64,000 nucleotides of DNA from Mycobacterium asiaticum (GTDB lineage: Bacteria > Actinomycetota > Actinomycetes > Mycobacteriales > Mycobacteriaceae), in the NCBI RefSeq assembly GCF_001673635.1, contig NZ_LZMH01000082.1:1-64000 (forward strand). The letters run 5' to 3'. Shown here in pieces: positions 8,651 to 17,093 of the stretch. Both the position numbers and the translations under genes were made by a program. The notes beneath the pieces were generated by a model. It saw only the letters and a program-made list of their open reading frames with translations. It made no database searches and was not told the origin of the DNA. Numbering within the stretch: the first letter of the stretch is position 1; every line of letters begins with the position of its first letter.

Positions 8651-8658
8651 TCACGAAC

Positions 8659-9108
8659 ATGGCCGGCGTGTACCGCGCACCGCTGCGTTCCCGCAGCGAC
8701 GAGGTCGACCCGCGTGCCACCCTGGAACATGCCCTCCGGAAAGGCTTGTGCGGTTTCGGACAACGGGTGCGCACACCTACCGAACGGGACCGCCTCGAAC
8801 GCCGCGCGGCGCGCTTCGCCGAGGTGCTCGACGGGTCGTTCGTGTGGACCCGCGACCCGGAGGGGATGTACTGGCTCGGCCGCATCGCCGGCCCGTATTT
8901 CTACGACGACGACGAAGACGCGGCCGCGGTCGATCTGGTGCACGTGCGGCGGTGCGACTGGCTCGCCGAGCCGCTGCTGGAGCCGCAGGTGCCCGCCGCG
9001 GTCGTCGCCACCTACGGTCGCGGCGGCCGCAACTTCCAGCAGACGCATCACCCGTCGGTCAGTCAAGAGACACAACGGATCTGGGACGCTACTCGGTCGG
9101 CTCGGTAG
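8659..9108 (+). CDS. Conserved hypothetical protein (149 aa)
   Basis: The ATG at 8659 follows the selO stop by eight bases, so the two are probably co-transcribed. The product is soluble, charged and Arg-rich. Notable blocks are FVWTRDPEGMYWLGRIAGPYF followed by an acidic run, DLVHVRRCDWL and a C-terminal GRGGRNFQQTHHP. I recognise no family with certainty. The Trp/Tyr/Asp-rich middle suggests a ligand-binding or DNA-modification-related small domain, but this is a guess. Its last 20 bases overlap the convergent CDS at 9089-9472. Confidence 0.7.
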   Translation: MAGVYRAPLRSRSDEVDPRATLEHALRKGLCGFGQRVRTPTERDRLERRAARFAEVLDGSFVWTRDPEGMYWLGRIAGPYFYDDDEDAAAVDLVHVRRCDWLAEPLLEPQVPAAVVATYGRGGRNFQQTHHPSVSQETQRIWDATRSAR

Positions 9109-9472
9109 TCCTCAGCACGGTGGCGGCGATATTGCGGGCGCTCGCGGCCGCGGGGTAGCCGGCATATCCGGCGGCGTGGTAGATCACCTCTTCGATCTCC
9201 TCGGCGGTGAGGCCGTTGCGCAGCGCGATCGGGAAGTGGAGCTTGAGTTCCTCGCCGGCGCGCAGGGCGATCAGCACCCCCAGGGTGACGAGGCTGCGGG
9301 CGCGTCGATCCAGTCCCGGCCGGGTCCACAGCGCGCCGAAAACGTGGTCGAGCGCGAGGTCGCCCAATTCGTCGGCGAAGCCGCCGGCCCGGGTCGAGGT
9401 CAGGTCATCCGGGATCAGACCCGGCAGCATTTCGCGAAAGGCGTTGAGCCCCTGGGTTCGCAGTTCGGTCAA
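9089..9472 (-). CDS. Carboxymuconolactone decarboxylase-family protein
   Basis: A 127-aa all-helical protein of the CMD/AhpD superfamily. The conserved core is FGALWTRPGLDRRARSLVTL, then LKLHFPIALRNGLTAEEIEE and VIYHAAGYAGYPAA. It lacks the CxxC of AhpD, so the peroxidase role is unlikely. The gamma-carboxymuconolactone decarboxylase-like fold fits a decarboxylase or lactone-processing role in ring degradation. It is the last gene of a minus-strand run, 12 bases after the SDR gene, and probably acts on the same pathway. Confidence 0.85.
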   Translation of the reverse strand: MTELRTQGLNAFREMLPGLIPDDLTSTRAGGFADELGDLALDHVFGALWTRPGLDRRARSLVTLGVLIALRAGEELKLHFPIALRNGLTAEEIEEVIYHAAGYAGYPAAASARNIAATVLRTTEPTE

Positions 9473-9484
9473 GGTGGTGCCTCT

Positions 9485-10279
9485 CTATGCGTTGGGTTCG
9501 CGGGAGATCTGATAATCGATGAACGCATCCCAGTCCTCTACCCGGCGGCGCACGAGCTCACGCACGCTTGGATGCGAGGTCACGAAGAAGCGATTGGCCA
9601 GGATCGCCTCGACCACAAGCTCACCGACCGTCGCGGCATCGAGCAACTCGAACTCGCCGGGCAACCGCATGGGCGCACCCGAGCCGAAACTCGGCACGTT
9701 GCGGGCGATGTTGGTCAGCACCGGGCCCGGACACAGCAGGGTGACCCCAATGTTCTTGGGCCGCAGGTAAATCGCCAATGCTTCGCTGATCTGCACAATG
9801 GCGGCCTTGGTCGCCGCGTACGGCATCCGGTCGTAGGAGTAGGTGTACAGGCCCGCGAATGACGACGTGTTGACGATGTGTCCCTCGGCCTGGTTTAGCA
9901 GCACCGGCAAGAACGCGTTGTTGCTGCGGACCACGGACATGAGGTTCACGTCGATGATGCGCTGCCACTCCGCCACCGGAATATCCTCGGGTAGACCGTT
10001 GGTGAGCACACCGACGTTGTTCATCACGATGTCAACCCGGCCGAACTTTTCGATCGTCCAGTCGCGCAACGCTTCAAAGATCTGCGGGACGGCGACGTCG
10101 GTCGGATAGGCGAACGCCGGCGTCCCGTGGCCGGTGATGTCGTCGGCGACAGCCGCGCTGGCGTCGCGGTCGACCGCCACGACCGACGTCCCGCGGCCCG
10201 ATAGCGCGCGAGCGGTGGCCAGCCCGATCCCGCTGGCGGCGCCGGTGATGACCGCGACCTTGCCCTGCAGCGTCCGCAT
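9485..10279 (-). CDS. SDR-family oxidoreductase
   Basis: A 264-aa classical short-chain dehydrogenase. The nucleotide-binding motif TGAASGIG is at about 12-19, with acidic VDRD near 36-39 favouring NAD(H). NNVG replaces the usual NNAG near 87-90. The catalytic triad is Ser140, Tyr154 and Lys158 (YAATK). The ATG at 10279 is preferred; the upstream extension looks like shadow sequence. It lies 13 bases after the VOC gene and 12 before the CMD gene on the same strand. Confidence 0.88.
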   Translation of the reverse strand: MRTLQGKVAVITGAASGIGLATARALSGRGTSVVAVDRDASAAVADDITGHGTPAFAYPTDVAVPQIFEALRDWTIEKFGRVDIVMNNVGVLTNGLPEDIPVAEWQRIIDVNLMSVVRSNNAFLPVLLNQAEGHIVNTSSFAGLYTYSYDRMPYAATKAAIVQISEALAIYLRPKNIGVTLLCPGPVLTNIARNVPSFGSGAPMRLPGEFELLDAATVGELVVEAILANRFFVTSHPSVRELVRRRVEDWDAFIDYQISREPNA

Positions 10280-10292
10280 CGGTTCGACCCAC

Positions 10293-10697
10293 CTATTTCT
10301 CGACCAGGACCTCACCCTCGAGTCCATCCGGGTCGCGGAAGAAGACGCTACGCACCGCGCCGAAATCGTTGACCTTGCCGTCACTTGCGCCGTGCTCGAT
10401 CAACCGTTGTCGGATCGTCTCGAAACTCTCGGGCGACGCCGCCTGCAGACCGAAATGGTCCAGCCGTCCCCTTCCCCACATCGGTGTCTGACGGTCGGGT
10501 TCCGGATTGCCCTCGATGGTCACCACATTGAGTTCCGTGTGGGGCCCGATGCGGATCATCGTCATCGTCTCGTCACCCTTCTCGCCGTGCGGCTTGGTCG
10601 GCCCCACCTCAGCCTCGAAGACCTTGGTGTAGAACTCCCGTAGCCGGTCGATGTCCTTGGAGATGAGCGCGATGTGGTTGATCCCGTTCAATAGCAC
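10293..10697 (-). CDS. VOC-family (glyoxalase/extradiol-type) protein
   Basis: A 134-aa vicinal-oxygen-chelate protein with two beta-alpha-beta-beta-beta modules. An N-terminal NHIALISKDIDRLREFYTKVF, LDHFGLQAASPESFE near residue 80 and FFRDPDGLEGEVL at the end supply the expected metal positions: His near 8, His near 81 and Glu near 129. Possible roles are glyoxalase, ring-cleaving dioxygenase or epimerase. It is followed by SDR and CMD genes, which suggests a small catabolic unit. Confidence 0.85.
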   Translation of the reverse strand: MLLNGINHIALISKDIDRLREFYTKVFEAEVGPTKPHGEKGDETMTMIRIGPHTELNVVTIEGNPEPDRQTPMWGRGRLDHFGLQAASPESFETIRQRLIEHGASDGKVNDFGAVRSVFFRDPDGLEGEVLVEK

Positions 10698-10713
10698 AGC
10701 CGCTCCTTGCGCT

Positions 10714-11649
10714 TCAGGTTGCCGACGAGGAACGGCGGCGCCGCATAGCTTGCACCAGGTGCACGATGGTTACCACCACGGCGCCCACAATTGACCCGAC
10801 GACCGCCGACAGGCCGGTGTTGACCAGCCAGGCCAGTACGCCGCCGACCGCGCCACCGGCATGGTGCACCCACTGCTCGGCGTGGTGCACCCAACCGTAG
10901 GGGGTGTGCCACCCGACGTGTTCGCTTCCCGTGAGCAGGATGTGACCGCCCACCCAGAGCATCGCGGCGGTCCCGACCACGGAGAGCACGGAGAGCAGCT
11001 TGGGCATCCCGGCTACCAGGCCGCGTCCGATCGCCTTGGCCCATCGGGATGATGTCTTGGTTAGGCGCAGCCCGACATCGTCCATCTTGACGATCGCGCC
11101 GACCACCCCGTAGACCGCGACGGTGATCACCAGCGCAACGATGATCAGGATGACCAGCCGCGGCACGAATCCCAGTTTGGCAACCTCGTTCAGCGCGATC
11201 ACCATGATCTCGGCCGACAGGATGAAGTCCGTCCGGATCGCCCCGCTCACCACGTGATCCTCGTTCTCGGGCTCGGCGCCGTCATGCTCGTGGCCGGTCA
11301 GGCTGCTCCAAACCTTCTCGGCGCCTTCGTAACACAGATACGTCGCCCCGACCATCAGGATCGGACTGAGCAGCCAGGGCGCAAACTGACTGAGCAGCAT
11401 TGCGCCGGGCAGGATGAACAACAGCTTGTTGCGCAGGGATCCGAGCCCGATGCGCTTGATGATCGGCAACTCGCGCTCGGCGGAGATTCCCTCGACGAAC
11501 TGGGGCGTCACCGCGGTGTCGTCGACGACCACTCCGGCGGCCTTCGCCGTCGCCCGTCCGGCCGCACCGCCGATGTCGTCCAGGGACGCCGCGGTCAGCC
11601 GCGCGAACAGCGCGACATCGTCGAGGAGTGCGAACAGACCCGCACTCAT
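10714..11649 (-). CDS. DUF808 (YedI-type) integral membrane protein
   Basis: A 311-aa inner-membrane protein of the DUF808 family. It closely matches the E. coli YedI pattern: LLDDVALFARL at the N-terminus, AGVVVDDTAV, AERELPIIKRIGLGSLRNKL, GAIRTDFILSAEIMVIAL and VKMDDVGLRL. About six membrane segments follow one another to the C-terminus. Biochemical function is unknown for the family. A longer frame reaches 12009, but conservation begins at the ATG at 11649. It sits between the tocopherol-cyclase-like and VOC genes on the same strand. Confidence 0.92.
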   Translation of the reverse strand: MSAGLFALLDDVALFARLTAASLDDIGGAAGRATAKAAGVVVDDTAVTPQFVEGISAERELPIIKRIGLGSLRNKLLFILPGAMLLSQFAPWLLSPILMVGATYLCYEGAEKVWSSLTGHEHDGAEPENEDHVVSGAIRTDFILSAEIMVIALNEVAKLGFVPRLVILIIVALVITVAVYGVVGAIVKMDDVGLRLTKTSSRWAKAIGRGLVAGMPKLLSVLSVVGTAAMLWVGGHILLTGSEHVGWHTPYGWVHHAEQWVHHAGGAVGGVLAWLVNTGLSAVVGSIVGAVVVTIVHLVQAMRRRRSSSAT

Positions 11650-11701
11650 CGCGACTGCTCCATGGCGCAGGAGATTACTCGGATCACCGCCGATCGGCCC
11701 A

Positions 11702-12697
11702 TCACGCCGGCCTGCTGCCGATTTCCAGACCGGCCAGCGTGGAGGTGCCTTCGAAGATGGTGCGGCCCCATTCCCGAACCCGCAGGTGCAGGGTCCCGGC
11801 CAGGTGTTCGTAGTCGGTGTCGATGTTGCGGCGCTCGGCCGGCAACGGCACCGGAAGCACATGCGGTCCGGCTGACGTGCCGTGCCCGTCGAGTTCGACG
11901 CGATAGCGAACGGTGCGCGCGACGATGTGCCAGCGCTGCAAATCGCAACTGGCTGACACCAGGGCCGGCGGAGTGAGTCGCAGCACTCGATCCCCCAGTC
12001 GCACAACAACTCCCGTCACATCGCGCTTCAACGGCCCCAACTCGAGCAGGCCTCCGGAGAACGCCACCGACACATCTTCATCGCCGAAATCGTGGGCCTG
12101 TCCCCACCACCAGCGCAACGGAAAGCCGGCTCCCCAATTGCGTTCGCAGTACAACGTGGCATCGGCGAAGGTCCACTCTTGATCGTTGTGCGTCACCGTC
12201 CCGGACGCTTTACCGCCCAGCCGGTACGGATGCCAGTACTGGTTCAGGAAGGGCACGGACGAGAACACACCGCCGCCGCCGAAGGGTTTCGGCCACTCGT
12301 ACGGCTCGTGGAACCTCAGGTCGACTCTGGTGTCACCGAGGGTCATCTTCAGCCGCTCGCGGCTCGCGTCGATGAAGTCTCCGCCAGAGTCGGCTTGCAC
12401 CGAGAAGTCCCGTCGATCGGCCCGCACGCCGTCGACCGCCGCCGACCGCACCACCCCGCCGGGGTGCAATGCGATCGCCGCGGTCGACCAGTCCCCGCCC
12501 GGGTGCCGGTTCGCGCTGCACAGGGCGACCACCACCCGTCCCTCGGCGGGGTCGGAGAGCCGCCAGAACCAGCCTTCCATCTCGGTTCCATGGGATGGGA
12601 CCGGATCCCCGAACGGCACATCGGCGCCGCTTCGCCGATACAACGAGACCAGCTTGGGGATGACCTCAATATTTGCCACCGAATCGACGAGCTTCAC
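11702..12697 (-). CDS. Tocopherol cyclase-like protein
   Basis: About 331 aa. The central and C-terminal blocks match the tocopherol cyclase family: FLNQYWHPYRLGGKASGTV, then FADATLYCERNWGAGFP and LRWWWGQAHDF. Plant members close the chromanol ring of vitamin E; bacterial homologues are mostly uncharacterised. The start is uncertain. The frame is open to an ATG at 12790, which would overlap the TetR gene by 47 bases. The GTG at 12697 has GAGG just upstream and begins VKLVDSVANIEV. Location in an operon behind a TetR gene suggests it acts on a cyclic lipid or isoprenoid, by inference. Confidence 0.75.
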   Translation of the reverse strand: MKLVDSVANIEVIPKLVSLYRRSGADVPFGDPVPSHGTEMEGWFWRLSDPAEGRVVVALCSANRHPGGDWSTAAIALHPGGVVRSAAVDGVRADRRDFSVQADSGGDFIDASRERLKMTLGDTRVDLRFHEPYEWPKPFGGGGVFSSVPFLNQYWHPYRLGGKASGTVTHNDQEWTFADATLYCERNWGAGFPLRWWWGQAHDFGDEDVSVAFSGGLLELGPLKRDVTGVVVRLGDRVLRLTPPALVSASCDLQRWHIVARTVRYRVELDGHGTSAGPHVLPVPLPAERRNIDTDYEHLAGTLHLRVREWGRTIFEGTSTLAGLEIGSRPA

Positions 12698-12743
12698 ACC
12701 TCGTCTGGTACCCGCCGCCTCCCGGGATGAACCCGTGCGTTCC

Positions 12744-13379
12744 TCACTTGCCGCCGGCCGTCGATTCGGCGAGATAGGCGGCGATCGCATTGGTCAGCCC
12801 ACGACGCGCCTCGTCGAGATCGGCATAGCTACCCAGCTGGCGTTCCGAGACCAGGCCGCGCATCGCGCCCGGGATCAGGGTGGCGACCTCGTGCACCCGC
12901 TGGGGGTCGACCTGCAGGTCGGCGAACGCGTTCTGACAGGTGGCGTGCCAGCCCTGCCCCCACGAGCGCAGTTCGGCCGCGGTGCGCGGGTACAACCGGT
13001 CGAGTTCGCTGGGTTCGCGGGGCAGAGCCGCCCGCAGATTCTCGATGGCCCGCGAATCGGGGGCGGTTAGCCCTTCGTAGAGGGTGTCGATGATTTCCGA
13101 CACCCTGGAACGCAACGACGCTCCGGTGTCGGGGTTGGCGAACAGGTTGGCCCGGCGTTGCGCGGTGTGGTGCAACACGGCCGCCCAGAACCCGTCGGCG
13201 TCGCCGAACTGGTACTGCACGGTCCCCCAGGTCACGCCGATCTGTTTGGCGATGCGGTTGGCCGATACGGCACCCGGGTCCCCGGAGGCGAGCGCCGACA
13301 CCGCCGCCTGCAGCATGGCCTCGCGAGTGGCCAGCCCACGCCGGTTGGCCCTGCGTCCCGCGCTGTCCGCCACCGCCAT
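12744..13379 (-). CDS. TetR-family transcriptional regulator
   Basis: A 211-aa TetR-type regulator. The HTH covers about residues 14-60 (TREAMLQAAVSAL, then ANRIAKQIGVTWGTVQYQF). The ATG at 13379 is used; upstream codons run into the divergent promoter. It is divergent from the KshA-like oxygenase gene (91-bp gap with a palindrome at 13419-13439) and heads the minus-strand run toward the CMD gene. It probably represses one or both sides in response to a pathway ligand. Confidence 0.87.
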   Translation of the reverse strand: MAVADSAGRRANRRGLATREAMLQAAVSALASGDPGAVSANRIAKQIGVTWGTVQYQFGDADGFWAAVLHHTAQRRANLFANPDTGASLRSRVSEIIDTLYEGLTAPDSRAIENLRAALPREPSELDRLYPRTAAELRSWGQGWHATCQNAFADLQVDPQRVHEVATLIPGAMRGLVSERQLGSYADLDEARRGLTNAIAAYLAESTAGGK

Positions 13380-13418
13380 TCGCGCATCGTAGCGCGAAAA
13401 TCCATGTTTCGTTGACTC

Positions 13419-13439
13419 CTTTATGAATCTTTCATAGAG
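13419..13439. promoter_or_regulatory. Operator-like palindrome between TetR and KshA-like gene
   Basis: The perfect inverted repeat TATGAA-TCT-TTCATA (13422-13436) is extended by paired bases to 21 bp. It lies 40 bases upstream of the TetR start and 32 upstream of the oxygenase start, so a bound dimer would cover both promoters. Confidence 0.6.
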
Positions 13440-13470
13440 TGCTTGATGATCAGACGGAGAGGACCGGCGG

Positions 13471-14487
13471 ATGGCCAAGCCCCCTTTGTCGATGAAGCCA
13501 ACCGGGTGGTTCCAGGTGGCGTGGTCCGACGAGATCGGCATCGGCGAAGTCCACAGCATGAAGTATTTCGACCAGGAGATGGTCGCTTGGCGGACCGCGT
13601 CGGGTCAGCTCACCGTGATGAACGCCTACTGCGAGCATCTGGGTGCGCATCTGGGTTACGGCGGAAAAGTGGTGGGCGAGGTCCTCCAATGCCCGTTCCA
13701 CGGCTGGCAGTGGAGTCAGGAGGGACGCAACGTCTGCATCCCCTACCAGGAACGGCCGAATCGCGGCCGGCGGGTCCGCACCTACCCGGTGGTGGAACGC
13801 AACGAGTCCGTCTACATCTGGCATGACATCGAAGGCCGCGCACCGTTTTTCGATGCCCCCGATGTGTTTGCCAGTTTCGCCGACGGCAGCGGTCCCGCGG
13901 ACTACTACTCGCAGCAGCGACTGTTCCGGCAGCACCTGGAGCTGCACCCGCAGTACGTGCTGGAAAACGGGGTCGATTTCGCCCACTTCAAGTACGTGCA
14001 CAACACGCCGATCGTGCCGATCTTCACCCGGCATGACTTCGACGAGCCGATCTCCTACGTGGATTTCACCATCACCTTCGAGGGCGACGACCGGCAGCGC
14101 ATCGAAGACGTCAACAGCGGCGTCGAGGCCATCAACGGCGGCCTCGGCGTCGCCGTCACCAAGAGCTGGGGGATGGTGGACAACCGCACGATCTCGGCGG
14201 TCACCCCGGTCGACGAGCGCACGTCCGACGTCCGATTCATGGTCTACATCGGCCGCGTCCCCGGCCGGGATGACGAGCGCGCGGAAGCCAAGGCACGCAT
14301 GTTCGGTGACGAGGTGATCCGGCAGTTCGTCCAGGATGTGCACATCTGGTCACACCAGCGCTACTCGGATCCGCCCGCGCTCGCAACGGCGGAATACGAG
14401 GGTTTCACCGCAATTCGCAACTGGGCCAAGCAGTTCTATCCCGACGGCAAAGACTCGACTCGACCCCTGGAAAGGGCCACCTCATGA
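13471..14487 (+). CDS. Rieske non-haem iron oxygenase (KshA-like)
   Basis: A 338-aa terminal oxygenase. The Rieske [2Fe-2S] ligands are C54-x-H56 and C74-x2-H77 (CEHLGAH, CPFHGW). The mononuclear iron site is NGVDFAHFKYVH, with D169, H172 and H177. It resembles 3-ketosteroid 9-alpha-hydroxylase oxygenase subunits of actinobacteria, but is shorter than the usual 380 or so residues. No reductase (KshB type) gene is in the window, so electrons must come from elsewhere. The stop overlaps the next gene (ATGA), so oxygenase and dehydrogenase are coupled. A sterol-like or terpenoid substrate is inferred. Confidence 0.87.
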   Translation: MAKPPLSMKPTGWFQVAWSDEIGIGEVHSMKYFDQEMVAWRTASGQLTVMNAYCEHLGAHLGYGGKVVGEVLQCPFHGWQWSQEGRNVCIPYQERPNRGRRVRTYPVVERNESVYIWHDIEGRAPFFDAPDVFASFADGSGPADYYSQQRLFRQHLELHPQYVLENGVDFAHFKYVHNTPIVPIFTRHDFDEPISYVDFTITFEGDDRQRIEDVNSGVEAINGGLGVAVTKSWGMVDNRTISAVTPVDERTSDVRFMVYIGRVPGRDDERAEAKARMFGDEVIRQFVQDVHIWSHQRYSDPPALATAEYEGFTAIRNWAKQFYPDGKDSTRPLERATS

Positions 14488-15557
14488 CAATCAAGGTCTT
14501 CCAAGTTGCCACCGGCAATGTCGGCTCGGAGATGATCAAGCGCATCGCCAACCATCCCGACCTGGAACTGATTGGCGTGCACTGCTATTCGGCGGAGAAG
14601 ATCGGGAAAGACGTCGGCGAGTTGATCGGCCTGCCACCCAACGGCGTCACCGCGACCGGCAGCATCGACGAGATCATTGACGCCCGGCCCGATGTGCTGA
14701 CGTTTCATGGCGTGTTCCCCGACGAGGATCTCTACGTGAAAGTCCTCGAAGCCGGGATCAACATCGTCACCACTGCCGACTGGATCACCGGCTGGCACCG
14801 CAACCGCAACCACCCCCACCATTCCGGCAAGCCGGTCACCCAACTGCTGGCCGAAGCGTGCGCCAAGGGCGCGTCCACGTTCTACGGGACCGGCATGAAC
14901 CCCGGCGTCAATCAGATTCTGGGTGTGGTCTGTTCGGCCGATGTCGCCGAGATCGAGAACGTCACCACCATCGAGTCGGTCGACGTGTCTTGCCACCACT
15001 CCAAGGACACCTGGATCGAGGTCGGCTACGGGCTTCCCGTCGACCAGCCCGACATCCCGGGCAAATTGGAGAAGTACACCCGTGTCTTCGCCGACAGCGT
15101 GCTGATGATGGCCGATTGCTTCGACATCGAACTCGACGAGGTGAAGTTCGACTACGAGTTGGGCGCCTGCACCAAGGATGTCGACCTCGGCTGGTACACG
15201 CTGCCCAAGGGTTCGCTGGGCGGCAACTACATCAAGTATCAGGGCATGGTGGCAGGTGTTCCGCGGGTCGAGACGCATCTGGAATGGCAGATGACACCGC
15301 ACACCGACCCGCACTGGGATATCAAGGGCTGCTACATCACTCAGATCAAAGGCGACCCGTGCATCTACAACAAGCACATGATCTTCCCCAAGCCCGGCGT
15401 CGACCTGTCCAATCCCGACAACTTCGCCTCGATCGGCATGACGGTCACCGGGCTACCCGCGCTGAACTCAATCAAATCGGTCCTCGCCGCTCCCCCGGGA
15501 CTGATCACCAGTGCGGACCTGCCGCTGCGGGGGTTCGCCGGCCGCTTCAAGATCTAG
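14484..15557 (+). CDS. DapB-like NAD(P)-dependent dehydrogenase
   Basis: A 357-aa protein with an N-terminal Rossmann fold (FQVATGNVGSEMIKRI, residues 6-21) of the dihydrodipicolinate reductase type, followed by a large alpha/beta domain. This arrangement is seen in 2,4-diaminopentanoate dehydrogenase-like and related mycobacterial proteins. Clear DapB is only about 245-270 aa, so it is not lysine biosynthesis. It overlaps the KshA-like gene by four bases. A second homologue is at 40563-41675. Substrate unknown; reduction or oxidation of an amine, imine or carbonyl is possible. Confidence 0.8.
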   Translation: MTIKVFQVATGNVGSEMIKRIANHPDLELIGVHCYSAEKIGKDVGELIGLPPNGVTATGSIDEIIDARPDVLTFHGVFPDEDLYVKVLEAGINIVTTADWITGWHRNRNHPHHSGKPVTQLLAEACAKGASTFYGTGMNPGVNQILGVVCSADVAEIENVTTIESVDVSCHHSKDTWIEVGYGLPVDQPDIPGKLEKYTRVFADSVLMMADCFDIELDEVKFDYELGACTKDVDLGWYTLPKGSLGGNYIKYQGMVAGVPRVETHLEWQMTPHTDPHWDIKGCYITQIKGDPCIYNKHMIFPKPGVDLSNPDNFASIGMTVTGLPALNSIKSVLAAPPGLITSADLPLRGFAGRFKI

Positions 15558-15573
15558 GGGTTTCAGTGCGCGG

Positions 15574-16026
15574 TTAGTCCTGGGTCTCGACGACCAGCAC
15601 CTCGGTCTTGGCGCGCCGGGACACCGTGCGCGGCACAGCGCCGACGACCCGGCCGACCAGCGAGTTGTTTCCCACGTCGCCCACCACCAGCAGGTCGGCA
15701 TCGACATCCTCCACCAGCTGCACCAGGGCGTCGACGGCAGAGCCTTCGACGGCGCGCTCCTCCACCTCGGTGGCGCCGGCGTCACGCGCCCGGGAAGCGG
15801 CTTGGCGCAACATCTCATACACCGGAGCGTTGCCCTCGTTGCGATATTTCTCGTTGCGATGCTGGTCGGGATCGGGCCCGGCGCGATTATGGTCGGAGTC
15901 GGTGAACGCCGACGCGACGATCAACTTGGCGCCGGATTCGGCGGCGATCTGCGCCGCGCGGTCGACCGCGCGAAACGACGTGTCCGATCCGTCGGTGCCT
16001 ACCACCACGACCTGATATTTGCCCAT
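15574..16026 (-). CDS. Universal stress protein (UspA family)
   Basis: A 150-aa single-domain Usp. The N-terminal strand is VVVGTDGSDTSFRAVDRAA. The nucleotide loop near the C-terminus is VVGDVGNNSLVGRVVGAVP, then VSRRAKTEVLVV. This closely follows Mycobacterium tuberculosis Rv1636, a cAMP-binding Usp. The third loop position is GA rather than the canonical GS. The gene is convergent with the DapB-like gene (16-bp gap). Confidence 0.9.
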   Translation of the reverse strand: MGKYQVVVVGTDGSDTSFRAVDRAAQIAAESGAKLIVASAFTDSDHNRAGPDPDQHRNEKYRNEGNAPVYEMLRQAASRARDAGATEVEERAVEGSAVDALVQLVEDVDADLLVVGDVGNNSLVGRVVGAVPRTVSRRAKTEVLVVETQD

Positions 16027-16079
16027 CTGAACCTCCCGAGGTGTCCGGGATGGACTAGCCGCTGGCCACGCATTTGAAA

Positions 16080-17093
16080 CTAGGAACCGTCCAGGGCGAG
16101 GATCAGTTTGCCGGTGTTCTCGCCGCGGAACAGCGCGAGCAATACTTCAGGGAAGTCGCCGACGTCGCCGCGGACGACCTGCTCGTGCGAGCGCAGTTCC
16201 CCGCTGCGCAGCCAATCCGCCAGCCGCACAACGCCTTCACCGTAGCGATCGGCGTAATCGAAGATGACGAAACCGGTCATGGACGCCCGCGCAACCAGCA
16301 ATTGCATGTAGTTGGCGGGGCCGCGCAACTCGTCGGTGGCGTTGTACTGCGAAATGGCCCCACAGATGACGACGCGGGCGCCGCGCGCCAGTCGCGCCAG
16401 CGCGGCTTCCAGCGTCGCTCCCCCGACATTGTCGAAGAAAACATCAATACCGTTGGGCGCGTGCACCTTCAGCTGCCGGCGCAGATCTCCCGCCCGGTAG
16501 TCGATCGCGGCGTCGAACCCGAGTTCTTCGACCAGCCAGCGGCACTTGTCCGGGCCGCCGGCGATGCCGACCGCGCGGCAACCGTTGATCCGCGCGATCT
16601 GTCCCGCGATGCTACCGACCGAACCGGCCGCCCCCGAGACGACGACTGTTTGTCCCGGTTGCGGCTTCCCGACATCAAGCAGCCCGAAATAGGCCGTCAG
16701 GCCGCTGATTCCCAGTGCGCCGAGATGCACCGGGGCGGGCGCCAGCGTGGTGTCCACCGATGTCACATCCCGGCCGTCGGAGATCGCGTAGCGCTGTACT
16801 CCGAACGTGCCGTACACCTCGTCACCGACGGCGAATTTCGGGTGCTGCGAATCGATTACGCGCCCGATCCCGCCCGCGCGCATCACCTCACCGATCTCCA
16901 CCGGCGGCACGTAGGACCGTCCGGCGTTCATCCAGGTGCGCATCGCCGGGTCGACGGACAGGTATTCGACCCGCACCAGGAACTGCCCATCGGAAACGGT
17001 CCCGACTGATTCTTCGGCGATCTGCCAGTCGGAGACCTTGGGCAGGCCGACGGGACGGTTGGCCAGCCGGCATACGGTGTTGGTGAGGGTCAC
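16080..17093 (-). CDS. MDR-family NADP-dependent oxidoreductase
   Basis: A 337-aa zinc-free medium-chain dehydrogenase of the prostaglandin reductase / CurA type. SVDPAMRTWMNAG lies near residues 46-58, GLTAYFGLLDVG near 131-142 and the Rossmann loop SGAAGSVGSIAGQIA near 153-167. DVFFDNVGGATLE is typical of these enoyl/alkenal reductases. The start ATG overlaps the stop of the LLM gene by four bases, so it is third in the operon 19179-16080 (flavin monooxygenase, LLM, reductase). Confidence 0.88.
   Translation of the reverse strand: MTLTNTVCRLANRPVGLPKVSDWQIAEESVGTVSDGQFLVRVEYLSVDPAMRTWMNAGRSYVPPVEIGEVMRAGGIGRVIDSQHPKFAVGDEVYGTFGVQRYAISDGRDVTSVDTTLAPAPVHLGALGISGLTAYFGLLDVGKPQPGQTVVVSGAAGSVGSIAGQIARINGCRAVGIAGGPDKCRWLVEELGFDAAIDYRAGDLRRQLKVHAPNGIDVFFDNVGGATLEAALARLARGARVVICGAISQYNATDELRGPANYMQLLVARASMTGFVIFDYADRYGEGVVRLADWLRSGELRSHEQVVRGDVGDFPEVLLALFRGENTGKLILALDGS

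Noticed and set aside
8404..9108. SelO split by a frameshift with the rest in the next frame
   Set aside because: SelO at 7202-8650 has the usual length and C-terminus; the next frame holds a separate gene with its own ATG at 8659.
8714..9862. 382-aa plus-strand open frame
   Set aside because: Antisense and out of frame to the CMD and SDR genes; composition is Arg/Pro-rich as expected of a high-GC shadow.
13450..14343. 297-aa minus-strand open frame
   Set aside because: Antisense to the Rieske oxygenase with intact cofactor ligands.
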